Below, in pieces: positions 34,401 through 43,276 of a stretch of DNA of 64,000 nucleotides. Position 1 is the stretch's first letter. Every line of letters starts with the position of its first letter. The translations under genes and the position numbers were made by a program. The notes under the pieces are model-generated. The model did no database searches. It saw only the letters and a program-made list of their open reading frames with translations, and had not been told where the DNA came from. This stretch comes from Ornithodoros turicata (taxonomy: Eukaryota > Arthropoda > Arachnida > Ixodida > Argasidae): contig NC_088209.1 in the NCBI RefSeq assembly GCF_037126465.1, forward strand, positions 8,077,947 to 8,141,946, read 5' to 3'.

Positions 34401-37400
34401 CGCCAGTCCCAAAACTTTGAAAAACCATGCAGGTAACTTTCAAAAACAAAGTTCTGTGTTAGCTCCGCGAAGCAAATGTGGCTATGAGTAGTGGGGGACA
34501 GTAGGGTTAGTATGCGTCCTGGGCCGACTTCAAGGGGAACTGTGCGGACATTCGTTTGGAAAGTCTTCGGAAAACCCAGGGAAAACCTTAGACAGCGCAG
34601 CCAGTAACAGGATTCGAACCCGTGTCACCTCCCAGTCTCGGCGTAGAAAGCGATCATCCTGACCACCATGCCACGGGAGCTGGTCCACGCAAATAACAAA
34701 AATAAAATCGCTGATTCCGCTGCTGGTTAGGTCCGGTGCGTTTTTCCAGGTTTGAAGAAAAAAAATTTAAAGTTAACTGTATCGACTGGAACACTAAGAA
34801 GTGGGGGTGCCCCATGCGTTAAGGAACAGCCTCATGTCAGTTGGAAAAGACGTGACACTGAAAGGGGGATGGGAAAAAAGCAGCATCAAAACCCAATAAA
34901 CGCAAACAAAAATGTTGCATTTTGGGATATTTTTTTTACTAGAGTACAGAAATGTGCTGGGTTTCGACTCTTGCGAATTAGCTTCCTCAGGGTTGTGCCC
35001 TGCAACTTTGCAATTCAGACATTAAGACAGAGTCTGACTAATTGTGAATATTAATTATGAAAGTTAATTAATGGCTACACCAGTTACTGATAGACCACCA
35101 CATTTTGAGCAGGCCCCATCGGGAATGGATGCATTCAACGACTTTTCCGAAAGAAAAACCAGTTGAGAATTTTATTAAAATTCTGGTCGGTCTTACGTGA
35201 CGCACCCTGCATGTTACTCTATACTGCAAAGCAAAAAGGAATGCGTTCTCGTTGCTCGTTAGTAATGACGTACTTATGCGTTACCTGGGATGTTTCACGC
35301 ATTCAAAAAATTATGAAATGAACGTCTTTTCATCCACGTTGATATTTCACGTCGAGTGTAATTCCCGGAGAAGTTCGTACTGTAATGCCCACCGGTCATT
35401 TTTGTGCAGTTTGCCCAGAGACTATTAGCAACGACACTAAACCGTCGCTCAACGAGAGCACTCGAAGCAACAGGCATCTTCGTTGAATGCACGTGTCTGG
35501 CTATCATAAATGGCATGCTGGAAAAGCGCACAGAATGATTAATTTGTAACTGGATTTATAAATATCAGTTTGTGGAAATGCTAACTTTCCATATCAGAGA
35601 TCTAGGTGGTACATGGAATATAGTTACATTATACGTGTGCTTGGGCCAGCTTACTATAGCTGGCTCCAGCAGTTAGTGTTTCTGCAGTGTTTTGAGTTCC
35701 TGCGTCGAATGCATAGACGAGTGCCATTTTCCCAGGGTACAGAGGAACGGCCGGGCTGCAGCGGACGTGGAGTATCCTGCGTACGGTGTGACAGGGCCCA
35801 ACAAGGAAGCACCCTCTCCTACTGCGGACAGGAAGCTGGCTCAAAGTGCTCAGATGTATCACTTTCAGCACCAGAAGCAACAAATGATTGCGATGGAGAA
35901 GTAAGTGTTTGCTGCGGGTCAGGCTTGCGCAGCCTGGGGAGCAGCGATCCTTTTCCCGACAAACCCGCATGCTGCAGAAGAGGAAATCAGCCGACTCTCA
36001 GCCTGTTAACCTTCTAGTTGAACGACTACAGTCGCTGACCGATTTTTCGGACACGCTCGATTATTCGGGCTCGTTTGCGGAACAGCCGTGGGACCCATAG
36101 AGTTGATGTATAAGGACATCCAAATTTTCGAACGCCACGCTGCCCCATCGCTCGATATTTCGGACTCTGTTTGCTCAACCAGCGAATTTCTCTTTTGGGG
36201 TGACTAGAGATGCGAAGCACTGGAAAAAAATGGAAATTTTGGGAAAAAAAAAGTTTTCTTTCTGTTTTTTTTCCTTGTCCCCAGAAAAATAGCCCAAAAT
36301 TCCCAGGCGACAGAACTCAAAAATGTAAATTTTCGGGCCTTTGATGCATTCCAACCCGCCAATAACCAACGACTTAGAGCTTCGTCTGGCTGCTCAGAGC
36401 GATCGCCATCACGTTTGCATCATGTTGGAGTTCTGGTTGGAGTGGATGGGTTGTTCCAATTACCTATCGCTGAGTAGACAGCAGTCTCATGGGATGCTCC
36501 GCTCTGCATTTATGCCTAGTGGGTGAACACTACTAAAGTTTCTAGCTCATTGTATGCTGTGGCTTGGCCAGCAATACTTCGACTCAGCAGTAACCGTGTT
36601 TGTGTTAGTAAAGTTTATGTGTAAAGTGTGTACTAAGTTTGTGTGTAGTGAAGTTTGTGTGTATTAGTAAAGTTTATTTTGCAGCGAAATGCATATTTTT
36701 TTTACTGCTCGATTATTGAGACCTTTGCTCGATCCCCGCCGAGCCTGAGCAAATCGTACGGTGGCGGTATCGGTTTTAGTACTCTGATAATGACGTGTAA
36801 TGAGGAATATTGTGAAGTGTTCGCAAGGTGACATTATTAGGTTCAACGTGATCATGTGAAGGTTTATTGTAACTGGGTAAAACTTACATCTGCCAAATGT
36901 GTATAAGCTGCCTGAAGACAATGAAGAAAAGTATCCTTTTATGTTCGTTGCAGAAATCACACCAACAGACACACGTCTGCCTCGGATGTGGACACCGAGG
37001 AAGAAAACGAAGAAGGGGATTACACAGTATATGAATGCCCTGGCCTGGCTCCTGTAAGTACTCAGCACCATAGCTGCTGTGGTGAACATGCACTGTTTAC
37101 CTGTTGCACGTGCAAAAACGGGTGTGCAAAAGAGTACCGCATTTCCTCGCATATAGGACACACATTTTTTTACTCAAAAGCAGGGGGGGGTCCAAACCAG
37201 GGCCTGCGTACAATATTTATAGAGAAGAAATAGAACTCAACAATCGTAGTGCACAAAACTCTCGCTTTATTGCCAGATGTCCGTGTCGTCCTACGAATCA
37301 CAAGGACCATTCTCTTCATTCTCTTCCCCCGTGCTCATGCACCTCGTTCAAAAGCTCGCTAGCATTGGTTGTGACACGAAAGAGGTAGCTGCGTTCACGT

Positions 37401-38454
37401 GTGAAGGCCACGCTAGCCTTCTTCGGTAGAAAATTTACGTTTCAGCGAACTACGACTTGAAAATTCGTGGGAGTCCGTAGGCAAGAAAAAGCGAGCGACG
37501 GAAGTGCGGTGCTCTCCCGAGACTGCGTGTCGACTCATCCTTTTCCAGTCTTTGGTAACTTTTTCAGTGCGCAAAGAAAACTGGCTTCAGCTCTGTCAAT
37601 CCCTTCAGGTATTGCTGTTGTTAAACTCGGTTTTGTCGTGGCATACTCAGCCGCTTAAGTGCCAGCGTTATCAACGGTGCCAGGCATTGAAGTCGCGACT
37701 GATCGGGTTTAACCCGCGAAAATGTTGCAGGCTGATTGAAATCTTACATTCTGTAGGACAGCGGAGGTAAATCCGAGGGGGCAGTCAGAGTCCAAGATGC
37801 ACAAGCACAATGAAGTAGTACATGCAGTGAAGCTTTTGTGCAGAACCTGCACTTCATTGGGTGAAAACACAAATAACGTTCAGCACGAAGGGGCCATTAT
37901 AGCCTCGCACGTGTCTAGTTTATCCGGCCCTTTTTTATGTCATAAATTCAAATAGGTAATAAATTCTGTGCTTGGAGTCCTGTCGTCTCACGTGGGTGGG
38001 GTGAATCCTTAGCATAAGAAAGAGGCGGGTAAACTAGACATGCGTGAGGCTATAATAGCCCGTTTGTGCTGAACGGCATTTGTGTTTTCACCCGATGAAG
38101 TGCAGATTCTGCACGAAAGCTTGTGTCAGTAAACGGTTGAAAGCTTCACTGCATGTACATCATTCTGTAAGATGTAAACCTTACAGATAGAGACATAAAA
38201 TATTCAGCGGAAAAACGGACGATTCGGAGGGAAACGGCAAGTTCCACGACACGCGGCCATTTTCTCGGAATTGGGGGAACCAGGAGCTTTATCGGTATGC
38301 ATGTTCTCACCATACCTTACTCATTTTCCAGACTGGTGAAATGGAAGTGAAAAACCCACTCTTCAACGACGACCAGACCCCGGTATCTCCACCTCTTCCC
38401 AACGGAAAGCAAGATCCTGACAAGGGTGACAAGCAAGCTCCGCCATCTCCCTGA
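19329..38454 (+). CDS. NPDC1: NPDC1 / CAB-1 homologue, seven coding exons, 313 aa
   Basis: Neural proliferation, differentiation and control protein 1 is a single-pass membrane protein of neurons; its C. elegans homologue CAB-1 binds the Rab3 exchange factor AEX-3. Exons: 19329-19404, 24891-25106, 28754-28948, 32494-32560, 35736-35900, 36954-37053, 38332-38454. All introns are GT-AG, the phases (1,1,1,2,2,0) match at every junction, and the sum is 942 nt. The protein has a signal peptide (about residues 1-22), a charged luminal region, one membrane span (about 163-184) and a cytoplasmic tail. The tail holds the family signatures RKLAQSAQMYHFQHQKQQ, GDYTVYECPGLAP and TGEMEVKNPLF. Human NPDC1 is of similar length (325 aa). 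The cysteine-rich part after the signal peptide of vertebrate NPDC1 is not seen here. Confidence 0.93.
20617..21025. mobile_element. MITE with CAGGGTGTC termini and CTGGAAAA words
   Basis: CAGGGTGTCCACCGACCTGG at the left and TAGTAGACACCCTG at the right are inverted. ACCTGGAAA and CAGGGAATTT words recur inside in direct orientation. No clean target duplication is visible. Confidence 0.6.
21790..22104 (-). pseudogene. LINE ORF2 C-terminal fragment
   Basis: The - strand frame reads ...RTRHSMHIKPPFVRVEVFRC, then SFLIRAVDEWNSLPDHIV and a tail with SDLQRKLESHYL. The SF..RAV..WN.LP pattern is the conserved C-terminus of CR1/Jockey-like reverse transcriptase proteins. The part coding for the catalytic centre is missing. 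It lies antisense to NPDC1 in intron 1. Confidence 0.75.
22430..22580. repeat. Dispersed repeat also present inverted at 48636-48760
   Basis: GGCGCTGCAGTATTATTTCT, CTCCTTATCCCCAACG and TTCTTCTCCTTCTTAAGTTG align in reverse with the left arm of the element at 48638. Only one arm is present here. Confidence 0.6.
22581..24127. other. Part of NPDC1 intron 1 with no recognised feature
   Basis: AT-rich sequence. I find no coding exon, complete transposon or RNA gene on either strand. Confidence 0.4.
24128..24717. mobile_element. Element with CCTGCCAACT termini flanked by TA
   Basis: CCTGCCAACT and AGTTGGCAGG form 10-bp inverted termini, with TA on both sides, suggesting the Tc1/mariner group. TCTCCCGGA/CTCCC words recur near the ends. 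Open frames inside show no recognisable transposase motif. It ends 173 bp before NPDC1 exon 2. Confidence 0.55.
24891..25106 (+). CDS. NPDC1: NPDC1 coding exon 2
   Basis: TCGTTTCAG acceptor, then a frame reading PWQLGPAYRHGPDAG..., a charged helical stretch (EGRERLEEQDAHIAAEQ), and REDVSFLERQVDRSMDE before G|GTACCG. The REDVSFLERQVDRS segment can be aligned with the acidic EDEIDFLAQEL segment of vertebrate NPDC1. The donor has a weaker GTACCG sequence. Enters and leaves in phase 1. Confidence 0.8.
25269..25626. mobile_element. Two head-to-head MITEs sharing one TA (Tc1/mariner type)
   Basis: Each 179-bp half is a complete element starting TACAGTCAAACTCCTTTA and ending AAAGGAGTTTGACTGTA, and the two halves are inverted copies of each other about 93% alike. 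They abut at TGTACA (25445-25450), so one appears to have inserted into the flanking TA of the other. TA duplication and CAGTCAAAC ends fit non-autonomous mariner-like elements. Confidence 0.8.
25830..26586. mobile_element. TA-flanked MITE (Tc1/mariner type)
   Basis: TACAGTCAACCCTCGATTTA at the left and TAAATCGAGGGTTGACTGTA at the right are perfect inverted repeats. ATTTATGAAC words repeat near both ends. About 750 bp with no transposase frame recognised. Confidence 0.8.
27736..28090. mobile_element. hAT-type MITE, TAGGGCCTGAC family, copy 1
   Basis: Ends TAGGGCCTGACTTTTTCGGG and AAAAAGTCAGGCCCTA. The perfect 8-bp duplication CCTATAAT lies at 27728-27735 and 28091-28098. The interior is built from ATTCGGGT and GGGGGTAAATATCGGG words. 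A second copy is at 40815-41170. Confidence 0.88.
28226..28561. mobile_element. hAT-type MITE, TAGAGCCTGAAG family, copy 1 (diverged)
   Basis: Left end TAGAGGCTGAGG, right end decayed to TTCAGTATCCA. The flanks ATTACAGC and ATTGCAGC are an 8-bp duplication with one mismatch. It aligns along its length with 29428-29770 and, inverted, with 40477-40806. It lies 192 bp upstream of NPDC1 exon 3. Confidence 0.75.
28754..28948 (+). CDS. NPDC1: NPDC1 coding exon 3 (luminal region before the membrane span)
   Basis: TATCAAATAG acceptor; the frame reads IHQQAAAAARNDQPENSDEQ... and ends ...SSFTDVYFVG with G|GTAAGTGC. It is polar and unstructured, with a short alanine run from (GCA)5, like the variable linker before the membrane span in vertebrate NPDC1. 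Phase 1 in and out. Confidence 0.8.
29428..29770. mobile_element. hAT-type MITE, TAGAGCCTGAAG family, copy 2
   Basis: Left end TAGATCCTGAAGTTTTCGGG, right end AAAACTTCAGGCTCTA, perfect 8-bp duplication AGTATTAT at 29420-29427 and 29771-29778. ATTCGGG words recur in the interior. Confidence 0.88.
29865..30503. repeat. 20-bp tandem satellite, about 31 copies
   Basis: The unit GCACTTAACTGCCTATTTTT repeats head to tail with almost no variation except C or T at the second base (GCAC or GTAC). It lies inside the TAGGGCCCGG element, whose own ends carry related GTGCCTAA words, suggesting that it grew from subterminal sequence. Confidence 0.95.
30567..31703. other. Part of NPDC1 intron 3 with no recognised feature
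   Basis: Apart from T/A homopolymer runs near 31004 and 31040 and a G-run at 31573-31583 I see nothing; the longest open frame has no recognisable similarity. Confidence 0.4.
31704..32066. repeat. GA microsatellite and T-rich tandem repeat
   Basis: 31704-31748 is largely (GA)n. 31898-32066 is a tandem of TTTTTATCTTCTTTTTATTT-type units grading into plain TATTTT. Confidence 0.85.
32494..32560 (+). CDS. NPDC1: NPDC1 coding exon 4 (membrane span)
   Basis: TTTGTTTCAG acceptor, then ALVAGCSAVAVIGVVAAGFC and the end of the span FYK, ending AA|GTAAGTAC. A complete hydrophobic span is encoded by this single 67-base exon, as expected for the family. Phase changes from 1 to 2 here. Confidence 0.88.
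32640..34050. mobile_element. Nested TA-type MITEs in NPDC1 intron 4
   Basis: An outer pair (GTATTTACTCGAATAATTTG near 32640 and GATGCGAGTAAATAGAG near 34036) encloses an element at 32707-33408 with ends TACAGTATAATCTCGATGAT and ATCATCGAGATTCTACTGTA and a TA on each side. A second right end (ATCATCGAGATTCTACCGTA) lies at 33872-33892. GATACGAAT words recur. A run of 25 G at 33173-33197 lies inside. Confidence 0.65.
34485..34690 (-). mobile_element. tRNA-derived SINE (Ruka-like)
   Basis: On the - strand a tRNA-like head carries an A box TGGCATGGTGG (34663-34673) and a perfect B box GGTTCGAATCC (34610-34620). The body follows: GGTTTTCCCTGGGTTTTCCG, GAATGTCCGCACAGTTCCCC and AGTCGGCCCAGGACGC. This arrangement and body resemble the Ruka SINEs described from ixodid ticks, as I remember them. 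It is the best clue to the organism. It lies antisense in intron 4 of NPDC1. Confidence 0.8.
34691..35735 (+). other. NPDC1: 3' part of NPDC1 intron 4, no further feature
   Basis: AT-rich sequence leading to the CATTTTCCCAG acceptor. I find no transposon end or exon in it. Confidence 0.5.
35736..35900 (+). CDS. NPDC1: NPDC1 coding exon 5 (cytoplasmic, conserved LAQSA motif)
   Basis: TTTTCCCAG acceptor; the frame reads KVQRNGRAAADVEYPAYG..., then DRKLAQSAQMYHFQHQKQQ and MIAME, ending GAGAA|GTAAGTG. The LAQSAxMYHxQHQxQQM block is nearly identical to vertebrate NPDC1 and is the strongest identifier of the gene. Enters and leaves in phase 2. Confidence 0.95.
36010..36760. mobile_element. Probable old MITE cluster in NPDC1 intron 5
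   Basis: CTACAGTCGCTGACCGATTT with TTTTTCGGAC at 36026-36050 resembles the start of mariner-type MITEs, and a TCGATTATT..TCGAT stretch appears near 36707-36735. An A/T-rich GGAAATTTTGG segment at 36215-36335 may be a second insertion. Ends are too decayed to define. Confidence 0.35.
36954..37053 (+). CDS. NPDC1: NPDC1 coding exon 6 (YECPGLAP motif)
   Basis: ATGTTCGTTGCAG acceptor; the frame reads KNHTNRHTSASDVDTEEENE, then EGDYTVYECPGLAP, and ends CCT|GTAAGTA in phase 0. The acidic run followed by GDYTVYECPGLAP matches the vertebrate EENEDGDFTVYECPGLAP block almost residue for residue. Confidence 0.95.
37795..38166. mobile_element. Foldback element in NPDC1 intron 6
   Basis: ACATGCAGTGAAGCTTTTGT and CACTTCATTGGGTGAAAACA on the left recur inverted on the right (TGTTTTCACCCGATGAAGTG ... 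AAGCTTCACTGCATGTACAT), with GGCTATAATGG/CCATTATAGCC-like words near the centre. Arms are about 145-165 bp with a short spacer. It ends 165 bp before exon 7. Confidence 0.7.
38332..38454 (+). CDS. NPDC1: NPDC1 coding exon 7 (C-terminus and stop)
   Basis: ATTTTCCAG acceptor in phase 0; the frame reads TGEMEVKNPLFNDDQTPVSP..., proline-rich to the TGA at 38452-38454. TGEMEVKNPLF continues the vertebrate GLAPTGEMEVRNPLF block across the splice junction, which confirms the join. Confidence 0.95.
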   Translation, partial: TGEMEVKNPLFNDDQTPVSPPLPNGKQDPDKGDKQAPPSP

Positions 38455-39260
38455 AGATACAGATTGTGACCGCTCTAGTCTGAGTATTATTTAAGTTTGT
38501 TTTTGTTGGGTTAGGTTAGGTTGGGTACAAACAGGTCTCCCCCATTGCCTGTCTTTGTGATGCCGGACCGTTTGTCGTGGAAGGTTTTTTTTCTTCTTAC
38601 CTAGGCAACAGTTGCATTACATCAGTGTGGGAAAGGTAGAGGAGATGTACCACCACAAAATGATGCACCACCGAGAGACTTTTTCTTGTTTGTATAGTAC
38701 ATGGTTTAAGCATTAGCTTTCTTCATTTTTTTTTTGTTATTCAAATTTGCTTAGGCCATTTTAGTTTTCCTCCTTGTCCGCCGCTTTGAAATTTGTGTAG
38801 GTGCTTGCATTTTATGTTAGATCTGACTAGGTGTCTGTTGACAACTAATTTTGTTGCACTATGGAATTTGTTTTAGGTCAACATAACTGCGCTATGTGGT
38901 ATGCAGTTATTTCTCCATATTTGTTCACTGACGGGCCCTTTTTGGCGTCTCGAAGCATTACTGTGTCTATTTTCAAGTGTTGATCAGCTTCTTGATAGTC
39001 CCTCCTGAATCTAACATCAAAGTTGAAGTGCACTAGCAAGAGACAATGGGTGTAAAAATTCCTTTTGCCCAACTATTCCATCAAACTTCAATGTTCCTCT
39101 AATTTTTTGTGAAGTCATTTTTTGACGAGTGCGATCGCTTTTATTGTGGGGCTGTGCAGATTTTTTTAATACCAAGGCGAATAATTCTCTATATTTGCTT
39201 TGAATTCCAAGTCGAATATGGAATTCTGCATTTGAATCAAAGGGATGCCTCTTTCAAAAC
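38455..39260 (+). other. NPDC1 3' untranslated region and downstream DNA
   Basis: No coding sequence. I did not find a canonical AATAAA in this stretch, so the transcript end is not defined. T-rich runs at 38587-38596 and 38728-38737 are the only simple repeats. Confidence 0.4.
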
Positions 39261-39724
39261 GGTCGAACCTCGATATAACAAACTTCCCCAGACCTCAGCT
39301 TCTATTGTTGTGCCGAATATTTTGCTGTACCAAAATTGATGACAGTTTCAAAAGACTTACCATATCTTCCAGTGTATAACGTGCACTGATGTAGAGTGTG
39401 GGCCCCCTAAAATCGGCAGATACTACGAAAGGTTCTATGTATAAGATGCACCACAGCCCCGACTATCCCAACACCGTACTACTGACCAGGAACTACGTCC
39501 TACATCGCTCTTAATGTACGCAGTAACCAAACCCTGCATGTTAAGTACAAGTCGTTTATTGTGTCTCATGCACAATTGAACCCATCCCTGACCCTAGACT
39601 GGCTCACGCGTGCCACGTTGCCCCCAGTCAAGAACAACGGTGCAGCAGAGAAAGGTCCTTATCGTTGCTATCCATCCAGGACCTTGGTAGCCCAGTGCAC
39701 TCTTTTGCCTGAGGTCAACCCCCT

Positions 39725-40368
39725 TAGAGCCCTGCGCGGATAGGATTTTTGGCATCCGCATCCGACCCGCATCCGCGCACACGTTATCCGCATCCGATCC
39801 GCATCCGCACCAGACACAACAGTTTACATCCGCATCCGATCCGCTGAGCAAAACGCATCATCCGCATCCGATCCGCAAAATCCGCACGTTTCGAAAGACG
39901 CGTAAAGACCGCCGGAAGCATGTTGGTATAATTTCGGATGCCTCCATGCTGTCACGGAAGGACTCAGTCATGACGACAAGCAAAGGTAAACCTTTCAACA
40001 AACGCGATATGAAGAGACTTCTGGAACGCGTGGAACGCTACCTCGTCGGTGCTCGCGCGGTTCGAGACGCCAGAATGCCTCCTCTCCCGTCTTCCCGCCG
40101 TGCATGGTCAAAGGTGAACCCGAACATGCGCTCGCTGTCGGCATTCGGCGCGCAATACAAATAAATTGCTGGTGGAAAAATGACAGCATGCGGTATATCC
40201 GCATCCGATCCGCTACCGATCCGCTGCCTTCGTATCCGCATCCGATCCGCATCCGACCTCGCGCCATCCGCATCCGATCCGCACACCGCAGAAAGTGCTA
40301 AATCTTCATCCGAATCCGCAAGTATCTTGCGGATATCCGCTTCCATCCGCGGATGGTGCAGGGCTCTA
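39725..40368. mobile_element. hAT-type MITE, TAGAGCCCTGC family, copy 1
   Basis: Ends TAGAGCCCTGCGCGGAT and GGTGCAGGGCTCTA; perfect 8-bp duplication AACCCCCT at 39717-39724 and 40369-40376. Both arms are made of iterated CATCCGATCCG (CGGATCGGATG) words. An open frame at 39970-40164 (MTTSKGKPFNKRD..., 64 aa) is kept in the other copy at 57092-57736. Confidence 0.88.
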
Positions 40369-40476
40369 AACCCCCTCATAATCTCCCGAGAGATTGTCAC
40401 ACTGGACCCAGCACGAGGCTACGTTGAGTTTACAGGTGGCCCAGCATCCTTTCAGAAAAAAACTCCTACGTATAAT

Positions 40477-40806
40477 TAGAGCCCGAAGTTTTGGGGTTTG
40501 ACCCGTTTCTTCCCCGAATTGAAGGTTGCCTCTCTAGGGTGAAACCCGATTTTTACCCGGCAAATTGCCCTCACTGAAACGTCTGTAGGAATGCACGCCA
40601 GCTTGTTTGGCGGCAAACACAATTACATCACCGTTTTTATCAAACCAGTACAGTTCGTGTAAGCAATAAGGCCCGATTTCTCCCCGAATTTAGCGTACTG
40701 GAAGTATTTCCACCCGAATTCGCAATAATTTGGAGCGCATGTTGATTTCCCAGATTTTTACCCCCTGAATTAGGAAAATAATATTTCCCGAAAACTTCAG
40801 GCTCTA
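40477..40806. mobile_element. hAT-type MITE, TAGAGCCTGAAG family, copy 3 (inverted)
   Basis: Starts TAGAGCCCGAAGTTTTGGGG and ends GAAAACTTCAGGCTCTA. The flanks are CGTATAAT and TGTATAAT (one mismatch). It is inverted relative to the copies at 28226 and 29428. Confidence 0.82.
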
Positions 40807-40814
40807 TGTATAAT

Positions 40815-41170
40815 TAGGGCCTGACTTTTTCGGGTTTTATTTTTGGCCAAATTCGGGGGGTAAATATCGGGTGATATTTTTCATTCGAAAATTCGGGTGC
40901 ATTCGGGTTAAATCCCGTTACGGCATATTCTGTCGTCAGGAATTCGGGTGTATTAGGGCGATTTTTTTTTTTTCGTTTAATAAAAATTTGTCTTAACATG
41001 GAAAAAATGATAAGCAATGTTATCAAACTTTATTTTAATGCAAGCTTATGAGTGTGCCACGCGACCCGGATGTTTTCGGGTAGATTCGGGTTAAACCCGA
41101 ATTTTACAGATTTCGTTCGGGGGGTAAATATCGGGCGGATACGGGTTTAACCCTAAAAAGTCAGGCCCTA
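40815..41170. mobile_element. hAT-type MITE, TAGGGCCTGAC family, copy 2
   Basis: Ends TAGGGCCTGACTTTTTCGGG and AAAAAGTCAGGCCCTA; perfect 8-bp duplication TGTATAAT at 40807-40814 and 41171-41178. Its left duplication is also the right duplication of the element ending at 40806, so it inserted exactly into that site. It is highly similar to 27736-28090. Confidence 0.88.
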
Positions 41171-41282
41171 TGTATAATGCGCATTGGTAGACATTGTGCT
41201 GTGCCCTTTTTGCAAAACTTTTCTTCTTCTTTTTTTTTTTTTTCATGTACAATGTGCGTTATCCACCAGAAAATACGGTATG

Positions 41283-43276
41283 CCACGAATTGTGAAGGAG
41301 CGAGCAGTACAAGCGTGTATATACAGTAGAATCACAAACAGGAGATGACAAATTTTTTAAAAAGTTTGTGCCAGCGAATATGATACGTAACAGGATAGTA
41401 CGAGAGCTTTTGCGGAAAATTGGCGATCCACGAATCGGGTGCTCCGCATCAGCCACCTCCTCTTGGGCTGCGCTGGCACTGGCTGGCAGACGACACGCAA
41501 CGCAGGTCTGATCAGTTGTGATCGCTGCAGGAGACAGTCTTTGCCTTTCCCAACAGAGGACGCTTGTGGAGAAGGATAGAATAGGAGTACTATAAATAGG
41601 AATACTGCAAAAAGAATTACACACTTCTGCCGTTTACTTGTTTTTTTTTAAACTTTGTTCACACGTTAGGGACAGAGTAAATGCTGCTTTTGCAACTTTT
41701 CTTCCGTTGTATTGCAATTCCAGCTTAAGGCTTTTGTTCTAGCGGAGGCTAAAAGCCTGATGGGGAAACGTCAGTTGTTGCGTTTCATTGCGAATTTCAT
41801 TGTGTTGCGTTGGAATGAGGCTTCGCTGTATATTTGAACAGTTCTGAAGGTTCATAGTTGACGCCGTATATAATGAAATGAAATCCTCCTAAACTACGCT
41901 GTCGTAAGACCAACATAAAAACACCGTGGGCAGGCTCCTTGGATGTCGCACTATTTCCATCAAGGACAAACGTAATCGCCGTACTTCCCGTTGAGGAACG
42001 CGCAAAAAAGTATGTTTCGTGTGAGCACAGGACACTTGAAAGTCACGGAGAGCAACGCCATTTTTCTTTTCGGACACGGACGTGGCAGCGGTTATCGCAA
42101 GTTCTTCATCAACTGACAGAAGCTTCCATTTTTGGACTAATCACTCCACTAATCACAACACACTGCAGCGAAACAAGATCAAACAAATGTAACTGAGGAG
42201 TGATTGCGTAGTTCCCACAGCAAAAGTGATGAATGCCCACTCCGCCAGTTACGTCATTTCACGTGTCAACGCCAGTAACCAGTAAGAACGGACTGGCACA
42301 GAGCAGCGTTATTTCTCCTTCCCTCCCCTGGGGAGTGGGACTCCTCCTCGCTCACCCCTCTCCTGCACGTGGGCAATGGCATCCGCGACGTCGCAAAGAG
42401 GTGTCTGTCTCCACACTGCCTACCTCGTAAAATAGAATGTGTCGTACGAAAGCACTTAGTTAAATTGAGTGCAGAAATACAGTCTATGGGGAATTATATG
42501 TCCAACAAAAATGGTACGTTAAATGGAGAATTTTGATAAATCGACGTTCGTTAAATCAACGTTGTTAGTTGGAGGTTCGACTGTATACGGATGTCATACA
42601 CATGCTGTTCATGTGTACGCGTGCATTTGGTTCCATCATGTAACTGTTCGCTTCGATTTCTAAATGACTATTTGCACAGCCCTACTTTATGGTCATAACA
42701 GAGAAATCTTTCTTTTTTTGTACAGTACACAGATTGTGACCTAGTCACCGGTTGATGAAATACAAGCTACTTTCAGTATATCTATCAACCTTCCGAACTT
42801 TGCGGGCAGCAGCGGAGCACGTGTTGTTCTCAATTGCCCGTAATGCTCCAATGCCGTTGAACTTAACTAAAACTGAAAGCAAATCTTTTCGTGAGACATG
42901 CTGACAATCTCCTTGACCGAAATATAAATCTCGGACGTTTTCCGTAGACAGGCGTTTTTATTTTCTTAGCTCAACTGCCTCTGCTAGTTGATGCTTTAAC
43001 GGATACAATATCATTTACTGTTTATCGCTATTTTTCGAAGCCGTTTCGTTCTAGGGCGGCTTCTTTTACGTTGCCTGGTTCGCAGCAACGCGCCACCCGT
43101 TTTTGTTGTTGATAAGAATTGACGACTGTTACTTCATGGAGTGTATCTGTTTTACACATATAACGAATTCCTTTTTCGACATGGATTCCTAGTCTGCCTA
43201 GTCATGACCGCACCAAATAATTTTTAACACCAGGTGTAAAACGTCAAAAAAGCGATAAAAACCGGGCTGTTTGGTG
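41283..43276. other. No gene recognised; one mariner-type end
   Basis: The only transposon mark is GTTGGAGGTTCGACTGTATA near 42569-42588, a right end of Tc1/mariner type whose possible partner is the GGTCGAACCTCGATATAAC fragment at 39263. The GC-richer stretch at 41930-42430 has several short frames on both strands, none recognisable. Confidence 0.4.

Larger units (their letters stand above)
39358..41282. mobile_element. Outer TA-flanked MITE carrying three nested hAT MITEs
   Basis: TACCATATCTTCCAGTGTAT at the left and ACCAGAAAATACGGTA at the right are imperfect inverted ends with TA at the borders. After removal of the insertions at 39725-40368, 40477-40806 and 40815-41170 the host would be roughly 590 bp and rich in GTATAA(C/T)GTGCA words. 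The nesting shows this element is the oldest of the set. Confidence 0.6.
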
